Shown piece after piece: positions 35,187-44,270 of a stretch of 64,000 nucleotides of DNA. How positions within the stretch are numbered: position 1 is the first letter of the stretch; each line of letters opens with the position of its first letter. Below the pieces are notes generated by a model. That model was not told where the DNA came from and made no database searches. It worked only from the letters and a program-made list of their open reading frames with translations. The position numbers were made by a program, and so were the translations under genes. Source of the DNA: DATJFQ01 sp035492775 (GTDB lineage: Bacteria > Acidobacteriota > Vicinamibacteria > Vicinamibacterales > 2-12-FULL-66-21); the NCBI GenBank assembly GCA_035492775.1, contig DATJIW010000080.1, positions 1-64,000 on the forward strand, in the 5' to 3' direction.

Positions 35187-38100
35187 ATGTTTTCCGCACG
35201 TTCGCGTCCGTGGCTGTTCGTGTTTATTCTGTCCTTTCTCGCACTGCCCGCTCTGGCCCAGCAGACCGGATCGATTTCCGGTAAAGTGACCGATTCGAGC
35301 GGCGGCGTGCTGCCTGGCGTCACCGTCGAGGCTCGTTCGAACGTCCTCCCCGGTCCCCGCGTGGCGACGACCGACGCTGACGGCGTCTTCCAGTTGCCGG
35401 CGCTCCCGCCGGGCGACTACACCGTCACCTACACGCTGCAGGGCATGCAGACCGTCACCAAGAAAGTCGCCGTGCAGCTCTCCCAGAACACCGCGGCCGA
35501 TGCCCAGCTCGCCGTAGGCGGGGTCACGGAAACCGTGAACGTCACCGCTGAAACGACAATGGCGGACAAGACGTCCGCCGCGATCACGAGCGGCATCACG
35601 AGCTCGGAGATCCGCCAGCTTCCGGTGGGCACGCAGTACCGCGATCTCGTGAATCTGATCCCCGGCGTGCAGTACACGCAGGATCAGGTCCGTGGGCCGA
35701 GCGCAGGCGCCAGCGGCCAGGACAACGTCTACAACTTCGACGGCGTGAACGTGACGCTGCCGCTGTTCGGCACGCTCTCCGCCGAGCCGACGTCACAGGA
35801 CATCGCGCAGGTCACCGTCGTCAAAGGCGGCGCCAAGGCAGTCGACTTCAATCGCGCGGGCGGCTTCGCGATCGACTCGGTCAGCAAATCCGGGACGGAT
35901 CGCTACAGCGGTGAGGTGAGTTACCGCTTCCAGAGCCACTCCATGGCGGCCGACCAGGTCAACGGCGCGGCGTCGAGGTATGACGAGAACCGCGGCTGGA
36001 CCGACCTGAATTTCGGCGGTCCGATCGTCAAGGAGAAGGCGTACTTCTATGCGTCGTATTACCGGCCGACGCAGAGCCGACAGAACGCGGCGACCGCCTA
36101 CGGAGCCGTGCCGGATTTCGACAGCACCCGCAACGAGGGCTTCGGCAAGGTGACGATCACGCCGACGCATTCCACGCTGGTGAACGTGAGCTACCGCAAC
36201 TCGCACCGCCTCGACAAGGGCGACCAGTTCGGTGCCGCGACGGCGGGAACGGCCGGAACCGGCAACGAGATCTGGCAGCGGATCGGCACGGCTGACGCAT
36301 CGTGGGTCATCAACGGCTCGAACGTTGTGACGTTCAAGTACACGCACTTCGAGAACCCGAACCGTGGCCGTCCGGACAATGTCTCCCCGGCGGTGATCAA
36401 TACGGCGATCGGCACGCACCTCGACATCGCGAACCTGGACACACTCGGCGCGTTCATCGTTCCGAAGATCGGCAGCGACGCTGCTGCAAACGCGTTCGTC
36501 GCCCCCATCATCAATCAATACGGGTTCCCGTGCACCGCGGCGCTCGTGTCGGCGAGCCTCTGTTCAGTCGTCGGCGCGAATGCGGGCGGCGGCGTCGTTG
36601 GATACGGATCAGAGTTCGACAGCGACAACTTCTTCCGGGATGCGGGCCAGCTCGCGTACAACACGACCCTCACCGGGATGGGCCTCCGGCACAACGTCCA
36701 CGTCGGATATCAGCAGTACATCGATTCGGAGGACCTGGTCCGCAGTTCGAACGGGTGGGGCTTGATCACGGTTCCGGCCGGCACGACCCCCTTCCAGGGA
36801 ACGCCGATCTTCTATCAGGCGACGTTCCAGTCGCAGGGCATCGGCGCGCTGCCGAAGATCCACTCGGAGTATCGCTCGAAGAGTATCGAGGCGAACGACA
36901 CCATCAACTGGAACAACTGGACGTTCAACGTCGGGCTCGTGATGAGCCACGACGATCTGTACGGACAGGGACTGCAGCCCGATGCGTCGGCTCCGTCCGG
37001 CTTCGTAAAGGCCACAGGGACCAGCTCGGAATCGCGGAAGTACAAGGAATACGCGATTCCGTTCAGCAAGATGATCCAGCCGCGGCTCAGCACGACGTGG
37101 GCGTACAACGGCAAGGACACCATCTTCGCGAGCTACGCGCGCTACAACCCCGCGGCCAGCTCACTGCCGCGCGCGGCGTCCTGGGACCGCAACCTCGCCG
37201 CGACGCAGAACGCGGATTTCGACGCGAACGGCAACCTGTTCGCGGTGGAGACCGTCGCCTCGTCTACCGGCAAACTGTTCGTGCCAGACCTGACGCCACG
37301 GCGTTTCGACGAGTGGTTGTTCGGCACCGCGCGCCAGTTCACCCCGTCGCTGACCGGCCGCGCGTACTTCCGGTACCGGAAGGGCTCGCACTACTGGGAA
37401 GACACGAACAACAATGCCCGAATTGCCTACAACGAGGGCAACACGACGGTACCGGGCACTGACGCGAACCTCCCGCACGACTACTACATCCCCGATCTTG
37501 GCGTGCAGGCAGGTCCCCTCGGCGGGGGCCAGAACAGCTACGTCATCGCGGAGCTGGACGGCGCGTTCACCGACTATCGCGAGCTGACGCTCGAAACCGA
37601 ATATCGCAAGGGACCGGTCTGGATCCAGGGCTCCTACACCCGCAGCCGGTACTACGGCAACTTCGACCAGGACGGCTCGGCGTCCGCGACCGCGAACGGC
37701 GGCGACTCGAACGACTCGAACATCTTCATCGGGTCGTCGAACATCGCGGACGGCGCGGGCCGGCAACTGTGGGACAACAAGCTCGGAACGCTCCGCGGCG
37801 ATCGGCCGAACGCGTTCAAGATCTACGGCGCGTACGGGCTAGGGTGGCATGCGACCGTCGGCGCGTTCGCCGTCGCGCAGTCGGGGCAGCCCTGGGAGAC
37901 GCACAGCTATCTGCCCTACGCGGCGCTGACCGGGAGCACGAGCAATACGGCCCGGTACGCCGAACCCGCCGGTTCGCATCGCTCACCATCGCACGCGCAG
38001 CTGGACGTGAACTACACGCAGGAGATCCCCGTCATGAACCGCTTCCGCGCGGCCGCGACGCTCTACCTGTTCAATGTGTTCAATTCGCAGACCGGCTACA

Positions 38101-38195
38101 GCATTTCGCCGAACTTCAACGACGCGCTATACGGCCAGCCGCTGCGCTACTTCGATCCTCGACGTCTGGAGGTGACGTTCAGGCTCACGTACTGA
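35187..38195 (+). CDS. TonB-dependent receptor-like outer-membrane protein with carboxypeptidase-regulatory-like domain
   Basis: 1002 aa. A signal peptide (FVFILSFLALPALAQ) is followed by a carboxypeptidase-regulatory-like Ig fold (GSISGKVTDSSGGVLPGVTV, DGVFQLPALPPGDYTV), then a plug domain (EIRQLPVGTQYRDLVNLIPG, VTVVKGGAKAVDFNRAGG) and a long barrel with many aromatic strands, ending in the outer-membrane signal YFDPRRLEVTFRLTY. This architecture is the acidobacterial/Oar-like group, thought to import oligosaccharides or peptides with TonB energy. The ligand is unknown. GGAGGTG lies just upstream of the ATG. Two hairpins lie after the stop. Confidence 0.92.
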   Translation: MFSARSRPWLFVFILSFLALPALAQQTGSISGKVTDSSGGVLPGVTVEARSNVLPGPRVATTDADGVFQLPALPPGDYTVTYTLQGMQTVTKKVAVQLSQNTAADAQLAVGGVTETVNVTAETTMADKTSAAITSGITSSEIRQLPVGTQYRDLVNLIPGVQYTQDQVRGPSAGASGQDNVYNFDGVNVTLPLFGTLSAEPTSQDIAQVTVVKGGAKAVDFNRAGGFAIDSVSKSGTDRYSGEVSYRFQSHSMAADQVNGAASRYDENRGWTDLNFGGPIVKEKAYFYASYYRPTQSRQNAATAYGAVPDFDSTRNEGFGKVTITPTHSTLVNVSYRNSHRLDKGDQFGAATAGTAGTGNEIWQRIGTADASWVINGSNVVTFKYTHFENPNRGRPDNVSPAVINTAIGTHLDIANLDTLGAFIVPKIGSDAAANAFVAPIINQYGFPCTAALVSASLCSVVGANAGGGVVGYGSEFDSDNFFRDAGQLAYNTTLTGMGLRHNVHVGYQQYIDSEDLVRSSNGWGLITVPAGTTPFQGTPIFYQATFQSQGIGALPKIHSEYRSKSIEANDTINWNNWTFNVGLVMSHDDLYGQGLQPDASAPSGFVKATGTSSESRKYKEYAIPFSKMIQPRLSTTWAYNGKDTIFASYARYNPAASSLPRAASWDRNLAATQNADFDANGNLFAVETVASSTGKLFVPDLTPRRFDEWLFGTARQFTPSLTGRAYFRYRKGSHYWEDTNNNARIAYNEGNTTVPGTDANLPHDYYIPDLGVQAGPLGGGQNSYVIAELDGAFTDYRELTLETEYRKGPVWIQGSYTRSRYYGNFDQDGSASATANGGDSNDSNIFIGSSNIADGAGRQLWDNKLGTLRGDRPNAFKIYGAYGLGWHATVGAFAVAQSGQPWETHSYLPYAALTGSTSNTARYAEPAGSHRSPSHAQLDVNYTQEIPVMNRFRAAATLYLFNVFNSQTGYSISPNFNDALYGQPLRYFDPRRLEVTFRLTY

Positions 38196-38224
38196 GCGCT
38201 GACAGCCGCGCAACATCGCAATTA

Positions 38225-38260
38225 CCAACCGCGCGAGGTGCCGTCACCTTGCGTGGTTGG
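38225..38260. terminator. Bidirectional hairpin between TonB receptor and sulfatase genes
   Basis: CCAACCGCGCGAGGTG (38225-38240) pairs with CACCTTGCGTGGTTGG (38245-38260) across a 4-base loop. The two mismatches become G-U pairs in plus-strand RNA. It lies in the 90-base convergent gap. Confidence 0.6.
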
Positions 38261-38285
38261 AGGTTGAGGCGTCGCGTCGTGACCG

Positions 38286-40349
38286 TTATTTGAACAACCG
38301 GTCTTTCTCGATGAGCGGACGCGTTACGGCGTCCGCTTTTTTTCTGGCCAGTTCGATTCGATCGCGCGCGTCGGGCTCGCGAAGCAGCACCGCCACCTCG
38401 GCGCGCTTGAACACCGCCATGGGGTAGTCCGGGCTGGATGGCGGGACGCGGTCCAACGCGTCGCGAGCGTCGGCAAACCGGCTCTGGTCCATGTAGAGGA
38501 CGCCGAGATCGAGGTCGTGGTCGAAGGCAGCGCCCTGCGCCGCCCGAGCGCGCGTGAAGGCGTCGATCGCGACCGGCGTATTTCCCGCTTCCATCGCAAT
38601 CGAACCCAGGTGCACGAGCTGCCCGGCGGTCGGAGGCCGAAGCGTATACAGCTTCTGCCGGAGCGCGACCGCGTCGGCAAAGCGTTTCTGCTCCTCACGG
38701 AGGTCGGCCACCGCTTCGACGATGGGCACGCGATCCGGAAAGCGCGCGAGCGCCCGCTGAAGCAGCGGCTCCGCGCGCGCCACGTCGTCATAGTGCGCGT
38801 AGTGCAGCCCCAGATATACGTCGACGTCGGGCGAATCGGGGGCAATCCGCTTCGCTTCGGAAAACAGCGCCTCGGCCTCCGCGCGTCGGCCGATCATCGA
38901 TTGTGAGACGGCGAGCCTGAGGGTGGCGTCGAGATTGCCGGGATCCGCTGCGCGGACCTTCTCGAGGACCGGGATGGCCGCCCGGTAGTCGGCGGCGGCA
39001 AAGAGGCCGGACGCCTTCTCGATCGTCGGAAGCAGCCCGACCATGTCCGCCGGCCGCGGCGCATTCTTGCGGACGACAGGGGCAACATCGGCGCCGACGT
39101 AGCCCAGGCTCGCGAGCCGCGCGCGCGACGCCGCGTCGAGCGAATCCGGCGCACGCGCGATCTCCGTCGACGGCACGGGATAGTCGCTGATGGCCTCGCG
39201 CAGCGCGCCCGGCAGATTCGCTCCCGTGCCCAGATCGTGCGCTTCACCAGGATCCGCGCCGAGATCGTACGCTTCCATCCGTCCCGCTTCGATCGCTTTC
39301 ATCGTTCCATCGACCGCCATCACCTGCGGCTGCCATCCATAGTCGAGAAACGGCTTCATTGCCTCTCCAAGGACGGGTCCATCGTCCATCGTCCGTCGTC
39401 CATCGTCCTTCGTCCTTCGCCCCCCCTCCGAGCCACGCAGGCTGTCCTGCGCGCCGAGGCCGGCCCAATCGAGGATCGTGTAGAAGACCCGGCGCGTACT
39501 CACCGCCTCGTCGCTGACACCTGCCGCGACACCTGAACCCGCGATCACGAGCGGCACGTGCATCGTCGACTGATACAGCAGCGTGCCGTGCTGCTGCTCG
39601 CCGTGATCGCCGAGGCCTTCCCCGTGATCCGCGACGAGGAGGATCGCAGCGTTCGTGCCGGCGGCCGCATCCCATGCATCGAGCAAGCGTCCCAGTTCGT
39701 GATCCATGGACGCGATCTCGCCCAGGTACGGAGACGAGGCGTACTGCGACCGATACGGCTCCGGCGGCGCGTAGGGGTAATGCGGGTCGTAGTAGTGGAC
39801 CCACATGAAGCGCGGCTGTGCCGACGTGGACTTCAGCTCCGCGACCGCCGCGTCGGTCGTCTGTGCCGCGCTGCGTTCCTCCTGTCCGTGGGGCATCCGA
39901 TCGTCATAAACGTCGAATCCTCGCGCGAGGCCGAACTGCCGCGCCAGCACGAACGCCGAGACGAACGCCGCCGTCCTGTAGCCGGCGTCGTGCAGTCTCG
40001 CCGCAATCGTCGGGAAGTTGCTGTCGAGCGTGCGGCCGTTCTGATGGATGCCGTGACCCGCCGGATACAGCCCGGTCAACAACGTCGTGTGCGACGGCAG
40101 CGTTTCCGGCACGGCGGCGTACCCATTGCGAAATCGGAGGCCGCGCGCAGCGACGCGGTTGAACGACGGTGTTGAAATCTTCGCCGCTTCCGGGCCGATC
40201 GAGTCGGCGCGAGTCGTATCGAGCGTAACCAGCAGGATGGACGGCGGCTTCGCTGGTGCCCTTCCGCCGCACGCTGTGAGTACGGCGCACGAGGCGCCGA
40301 CGAGAGCGCTGCTAACGCTCTTTCGTCCCCGATGCCATCCGATCCTCAT
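38286..40349 (-). CDS. Lipoprotein sulfatase-superfamily hydrolase with C-terminal TPR repeats
   Basis: 687 aa. Signal with lipobox LTAC (Cys27), so membrane-anchored. Residues ~36-400 are an alkaline-phosphatase-superfamily domain: SILLVTLDTTRADS (metal Asp44), the nucleophile loop VPETLPSHTTLLTG, HYYDPHYPY and VADHGEGLGDHGE. The formylglycine Cys/Ser of true sulfatases is Thr83, as in phosphoglycerol or phosphoethanolamine transferases. TPR repeats fill ~430-680. Residues near ~310-325 (GGRRTKDDGRRTMDDG) are encoded by six GTCCATC-type heptads inserted in frame. An AGG sits about 7 bases before the ATG. Confidence 0.88.
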   Translation of the reverse strand: MRIGWHRGRKSVSSALVGASCAVLTACGGRAPAKPPSILLVTLDTTRADSIGPEAAKISTPSFNRVAARGLRFRNGYAAVPETLPSHTTLLTGLYPAGHGIHQNGRTLDSNFPTIAARLHDAGYRTAAFVSAFVLARQFGLARGFDVYDDRMPHGQEERSAAQTTDAAVAELKSTSAQPRFMWVHYYDPHYPYAPPEPYRSQYASSPYLGEIASMDHELGRLLDAWDAAAGTNAAILLVADHGEGLGDHGEQQHGTLLYQSTMHVPLVIAGSGVAAGVSDEAVSTRRVFYTILDWAGLGAQDSLRGSEGGRRTKDDGRRTMDDGPVLGEAMKPFLDYGWQPQVMAVDGTMKAIEAGRMEAYDLGADPGEAHDLGTGANLPGALREAISDYPVPSTEIARAPDSLDAASRARLASLGYVGADVAPVVRKNAPRPADMVGLLPTIEKASGLFAAADYRAAIPVLEKVRAADPGNLDATLRLAVSQSMIGRRAEAEALFSEAKRIAPDSPDVDVYLGLHYAHYDDVARAEPLLQRALARFPDRVPIVEAVADLREEQKRFADAVALRQKLYTLRPPTAGQLVHLGSIAMEAGNTPVAIDAFTRARAAQGAAFDHDLDLGVLYMDQSRFADARDALDRVPPSSPDYPMAVFKRAEVAVLLREPDARDRIELARKKADAVTRPLIEKDRLFK
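38314..38343 (+). terminator. Intrinsic terminator for the TonB-receptor transcript, inside the sulfatase coding region
   Basis: AGCGGACGC (38314-38322) and GCGTCCGCT (38329-38337) make a perfect 9-bp stem with a 6-base loop, followed by seven T (38337-38343). This is a textbook rho-independent terminator in the plus direction, about 120 bases past the receptor stop and within the last codons of the opposing sulfatase gene. Confidence 0.85.
39377..39418. repeat. Six tandem GTCCATC-type heptads inside the sulfatase gene
   Basis: Units GTCCATC, GTCCATC, GTCCGTC, GTCCATC, GTCCTTC, GTCCTTC (plus strand) run without gaps for 42 bases, a multiple of three, and so keep the sulfatase frame open. They encode an Arg/Asp-rich loop. 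Confidence 0.9.
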
Positions 40350-40521
40350 TCATTACCTTTTCAATGGCGTCGGGTTCGACAGGCACGAACGCAGACATGT
40401 TCACAGGTCGGCCACGATCTCATTCGCTCTGGCCGGCGATGGAGGTCATCATGACGGGCGATTTTACCCCGGGGAGCTGTGGCGCTCACGATCTCGCGTC
40501 CGCAGCGTGGTGACGTCTTCT

Positions 40522-40737
40522 CTATGTCCGAGTACGGCTGCCGGCAACGAGCAGGATGACCCCGGCCGCGACGGCGACACCGCCGAAGATCGGTGACAGC
40601 GGCAACATGTGGTGCTCCTGTCGTTCCGCCTGAATCGGACCGATGTCGACCACTTTTTTTCGCTCGGTCCACCCGATGCCGCCGAAGGCCAGCGCCACGA
40701 GACCGACCACAATGAGAACCGCGCCAATAATCTTCAT
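40522..40737 (-). CDS. Small two-helix membrane protein
   Basis: 71 aa. The chosen ATG 40737 follows GAGGAG. Two hydrophobic segments (IIGAVLIVVGLVALAFGGIGW and IFGGVAVAAGVILLVAG) flank a short loop with DIGPIQAERQEHHMLP. The helix-loop-helix plan with a DIGPIQ loop recurs in small uncharacterised bacterial proteins (DUF3185-like by appearance, not certain). Function unknown. It lies 172 bases upstream of the sulfatase gene on the same strand and diverges from the FGGY kinase. Confidence 0.75.
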   Translation of the reverse strand: MKIIGAVLIVVGLVALAFGGIGWTERKKVVDIGPIQAERQEHHMLPLSPIFGGVAVAAGVILLVAGSRTRT

Positions 40738-40805
40738 CTGCTCCTCGTTCCGCCGGCCCCCAAGCTGGACCGCCGACCAGTTCGACCTCTGCAATGCCGC
40801 TGCCA

Positions 40806-40811
40806 TAGAAT
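40806..40811 (+). promoter_or_regulatory. -10-like element TAGAAT upstream of the FGGY kinase
   Basis: TAGAAT ends 7 bases before TTG 40819, with no Shine-Dalgarno. A leaderless TTG start would be unusual; alternatively the true start has been missed. Confidence 0.35.
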
Positions 40812-40818
40812 CACAGCG

Positions 40819-42264
40819 TTGCGAGTTCTGACGCTCGATATAGGAACCTCATCGGTTCGGGCGACCATCTACGGCGAGAAACTGCGCCCGATCCGCCCGC
40901 CGGCCCAAGTGAAGTACAGCTGGCACATCCGCGGCGACGGCAGCGTCGAGCTGCCCGCCGCCCGGCTCGAACGAATTCTCCAGACCGCAATCGACACTGC
41001 TCTGGCCGGTATCCGTGGGGACGTCGAACTGGTGGCGACGGCAGCGTTCTGGCACAGCCTCGTCGGCGTCGACAGTGCCGGCCGTGCGATCACTCCGGTC
41101 ATTCCGTGGAGCGATACCCGCGCTTCGGCCGAGGCGACCGAACTTCGCGAGCGGCTCGACGAAAGTGCCGTCCATGCCAGAACCGGCTGCCGTCTTCACC
41201 CGACCTATTGGCCGGCGCGCCTTCGCTGGTTCAGGACGCGCGACCCGCGGACGTTCCAGCGTGTCCACCGCTGGATGTCGTTTCCGGCATATCTGCAGCA
41301 CCGTTGGGTGGGAAGCCACGCCGAGAGCCTTTCGCAAGCGTCCGGCACGGGGATGTTCGTCGCTTTTACGGGATGGGACGTCGAGTTGTGTCGCGCGTGC
41401 GAGGTCGAACCTCGCCAGCTTGGCGAGCTGGTGGATCTGGATGCTAACGATGCCGGCCTCGGCGCGGGCGGGGCACGGCGGTGGCCGGCGCTGAAACGCG
41501 CGCGCTGGCTACCCGCGCTGGGCGACGGCGCCGCAAACAACCTCGGCGCCGGTTGTGTGGACGGCATGCGGGCCGCGCTGATGATCGGGACCTCGGGAGC
41601 GCTGCGGGTCGCGTGGCCGTCCCAAAGCGTGCCGGAGGTTCCCTCGTCGCTCTGGCGCTACTGGATCGATCGCAGGCGCGTGATCGTCGGCGGCGCACTC
41701 AGCAACGGCGGCAACCTGGTGGCGTGGCTGCGCGACACACTCGATATCGCGATCGACCGCAAGCTGGATGCGAGACTGGCGCGCATTCCGCCCGACGCGC
41801 ACGGCCTCACCGTACTGCCGTTTCTCGCAGGAGATCGCAGCCCTGACTACCGCCCCGACGCGCACGCGGTGTTCGCGGGTCTTCGCCTTGCCACCACACG
41901 GTACGACATCGTTCGCGCCGCGCTCGAAGCGGTCGCGTACCGGTTCCTCGCCGTTTTCGGCGCGCTGGACGGCGTCAGACTCGTGCCGCACGTTGTCGCC
42001 ACCGGCACCGCGCTTCGCGCGTCTGCCGTGTGGGTCCAGATCCTCTCCGACGTACTCGGACGCCCGATCGGCGTACCGGCCGAAGACGAGGTGACGAGCC
42101 GTGGTGCCGCGATCGCGGGGTTCGAGCGGTCAGGTCTCACGGACGCTCCGCCTCCCCGCATCGCCCGGACGTTCACGCCGGACCGCCGCGCCCACGCCGT
42201 TTATCGCGCCGCCGCCGAGCGGCAGCAAGCGATGATCGATTCGCTCGATCCGCTTCACTCCTAG
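40819..42264 (+). CDS. FGGY-family carbohydrate kinase (gluconokinase/xylulokinase-like)
   Basis: 481 aa sugar kinase with an actin-like fold. It opens with the phosphate-1 motif VLTLDIGTSSVRATIYG. AFWHSLVGVDSAGRAITPVIPWSDTRA is the FGGY_N substrate block. GDGAANNLGAGCV and MIGTSGALRVAW form the ATP site, and VATGTALRASAVWVQILSDVLGRPI is FGGY_C. The pattern is nearest gluconokinases of this family, but substrate assignment is tentative. The start is TTG 40819, which begins at the first conserved strand. Its stop codon and that of the opposing PBP1 gene share the palindrome CTAG at 42261-42264. Confidence 0.88.
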   Translation: MRVLTLDIGTSSVRATIYGEKLRPIRPPAQVKYSWHIRGDGSVELPAARLERILQTAIDTALAGIRGDVELVATAAFWHSLVGVDSAGRAITPVIPWSDTRASAEATELRERLDESAVHARTGCRLHPTYWPARLRWFRTRDPRTFQRVHRWMSFPAYLQHRWVGSHAESLSQASGTGMFVAFTGWDVELCRACEVEPRQLGELVDLDANDAGLGAGGARRWPALKRARWLPALGDGAANNLGAGCVDGMRAALMIGTSGALRVAWPSQSVPEVPSSLWRYWIDRRRVIVGGALSNGGNLVAWLRDTLDIAIDRKLDARLARIPPDAHGLTVLPFLAGDRSPDYRPDAHAVFAGLRLATTRYDIVRAALEAVAYRFLAVFGALDGVRLVPHVVATGTALRASAVWVQILSDVLGRPIGVPAEDEVTSRGAAIAGFERSGLTDAPPPRIARTFTPDRRAHAVYRAAAERQQAMIDSLDPLHS

Positions 42265-44270
42265 CGGAAAATCCCTTTCAGCTTTCTTCCGAGCGACGAG
42301 AAAAATCCCTGCACCGCGCGGCGGATCTGCTGTTTTACCGTGCCCTGGTGGATGGGACACAGCCGCGTGGGAATGTCGTCGCCCTGCTTGAAATACTCGG
42401 TATAGGCCGGGCACTCCTGCACCGGCTTCAGGTACGACACGCTGCACAACTGCATTTCCTCGAGTCCGTCCGGTTCTTCGAATGCGGCTGGCGGCCGGCG
42501 ACGGGCCGCAGCTTTCATGAACTCCGACCAGACGGGCAGCGCATAGCGCGCGCCGTACGCTTCGCGGCCGATCGTCGCAGGCTGATCGAGTCCGACCCAC
42601 ACCCCCGTCACGACAGACGAAGAGAATCCGACGAACCACGCGTCCTTGAAGTCGTCGGTCGTCCCGGTCTTCCCACCGATCGGAAACCGGATGCCGTAAG
42701 TGGTCCGTGCGGCAGTTCCGGTGCCGCGGCCGACGACATCCTCGAGCATCGACACCATTTGAAATGCGACCTGCTCCGACACGACCCGCTGGCCCTGAAC
42801 GGGGTTCGAATACGCGACGGCGCCGTCTGCATCGAGGACGCGCGTGATTCCGCGCGGCTGCACGGAAAGACCGCCGTTGGGAAACACCGCGTACGCGGCG
42901 GTCAATTCGAGCGGAGTGACAACGCCGGTCCCGAGCGACAGCGAGGGAACGTCAGGAAGGTCGCGAAGGCCGACGTCGGACGCGAGCCGGAGAACCGGAC
43001 GCGTTCCGACTTTCTCCTGCAGCAGCGTCGCCGCGCGGTTGTTGGATTCGAGGAGTGCCGCACGCAGCGTCAACGCGTCCGCGCTTTCGCCGCCCGCATT
43101 GCGCGGCGCCCACTCATCCGGACCCTGCGGCTTGATCGAGTCCAGCCCGGTCAGCACGGACACGGGCGAATATCCGTTGCTGAGCGCAACGGCATAGAGA
43201 AACGGCTTGAACGCCGACCCGGGCTGCCGGCGGCTTCGCCACGCGCGGTTGTACTGCGATTCGCGGAAGTCGCGCCCGCCAACCATCGCCAGGACGTCGC
43301 CCGTCGCCGGGTCGATCGCGACGAGCGCGACCTGCAGATCCGGGTTGCCGAAACGACGGGTCCAGTCGGCCACCGCGTGTTCGGCCGCATCCTGCAGTTC
43401 CGGTACGAACGTCGTCTTCACCTGCCAGTCTGGCGGGTGATCGCCTCCAAACCGATCGCGGAACTGCTGCCGGAGAAACTCTTTCGCGTAGCCCCACTGC
43501 GCTTGGGTCGCATTGGGATACGGGCGGATCCGCAGACGCGCCTTGAGGGCTGCCTGCTCCTGCGCGGGCGTGATGTAACCCTCCTCTCGCATGCGCTGGA
43601 GGACGACGTGGCTGCGGTCCAACGCTCCATCCAGGTTCGACCACGGGGACAGGGCCGATGGAGCCTGGATCAACCCCGCTATCAGCGCCGCCTCCGGCAG
43701 GCTGACGGCGCTCGCGTTGTGACCGAACAGATTCCGCGACATCGTCTCGACGCCGTAGACACCGCCGCTCAAATACACCCGGTTCAGATACAGCTCGAGA
43801 ATCTGCTGCTTCGTCAGTTCCTGCTCGAGCAGCAACGCGAGGACGGCCTCCTGAAGCTTGCGGCCAAAAGTCTTCTTGTTCGAGAGAAACAGCGTGCGCG
43901 CGAGCTGCTGGGTGAGGGTGCTGCCGCCTTCAGCCAGCCCTCCTCCCCGTACATCGCGGTACACGGCGCGCGTCGTGCCGAGCGGATCGATCCCGAAGTG
44001 ATGGTAGAACCGATGATCCTCGACCGCGACGACGGCGTGCTGCAGATCCGGCGCGATCTCGTTCAGCGACACGTCTCGCCGCTGTTCGTCCATCCGGAAC
44101 CAGGGCCGGCCGTCGGCCGAGTAGAACCACGTATCGCCGACGCCGCGCCGGAGCTTGTAGACCGCCCACCCGTGCCGCATCGTCCAGACGACAGCGATGG
44201 CCGTGACCACGACGAGACACGCAAAAAACACCGCCGCGATGCGGTTGCGAAACCCGGCGGGCAGCTTCAC
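42261..44270 (-). CDS. Class A penicillin-binding protein (PBP1)
   Basis: 669 aa bifunctional murein synthase anchored by one N-terminal helix (RIAAVFFACLVVVTAIAVVW). The transglycosylase domain has EDHRFYHHFGIDPLG and GGSTLTQQLARTLFLSN. The transpeptidase domain has the SxxK nucleophile PGSAFKPFLYA, SNN in LLESNNRAA and KTG in IGGKTGTTDDFKDAWFVG. A short C-terminal tail has several Cys (CSVSYLKPVQECPAY, RLCPIHQG), possibly a disulfide. GTG 44270 is chosen because it overlaps the upstream stop (GTGA). Coupled with the Pcs-like gene. Confidence 0.95.
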   Translation of the reverse strand: MKLPAGFRNRIAAVFFACLVVVTAIAVVWTMRHGWAVYKLRRGVGDTWFYSADGRPWFRMDEQRRDVSLNEIAPDLQHAVVAVEDHRFYHHFGIDPLGTTRAVYRDVRGGGLAEGGSTLTQQLARTLFLSNKKTFGRKLQEAVLALLLEQELTKQQILELYLNRVYLSGGVYGVETMSRNLFGHNASAVSLPEAALIAGLIQAPSALSPWSNLDGALDRSHVVLQRMREEGYITPAQEQAALKARLRIRPYPNATQAQWGYAKEFLRQQFRDRFGGDHPPDWQVKTTFVPELQDAAEHAVADWTRRFGNPDLQVALVAIDPATGDVLAMVGGRDFRESQYNRAWRSRRQPGSAFKPFLYAVALSNGYSPVSVLTGLDSIKPQGPDEWAPRNAGGESADALTLRAALLESNNRAATLLQEKVGTRPVLRLASDVGLRDLPDVPSLSLGTGVVTPLELTAAYAVFPNGGLSVQPRGITRVLDADGAVAYSNPVQGQRVVSEQVAFQMVSMLEDVVGRGTGTAARTTYGIRFPIGGKTGTTDDFKDAWFVGFSSSVVTGVWVGLDQPATIGREAYGARYALPVWSEFMKAAARRRPPAAFEEPDGLEEMQLCSVSYLKPVQECPAYTEYFKQGDDIPTRLCPIHQGTVKQQIRRAVQGFFSSLGRKLKGIFR

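Noticed and set aside
39377..39418. CRISPR-like array
   Set aside because: Units are 7 bases and contiguous with no spacers, and they are part of a coding frame.
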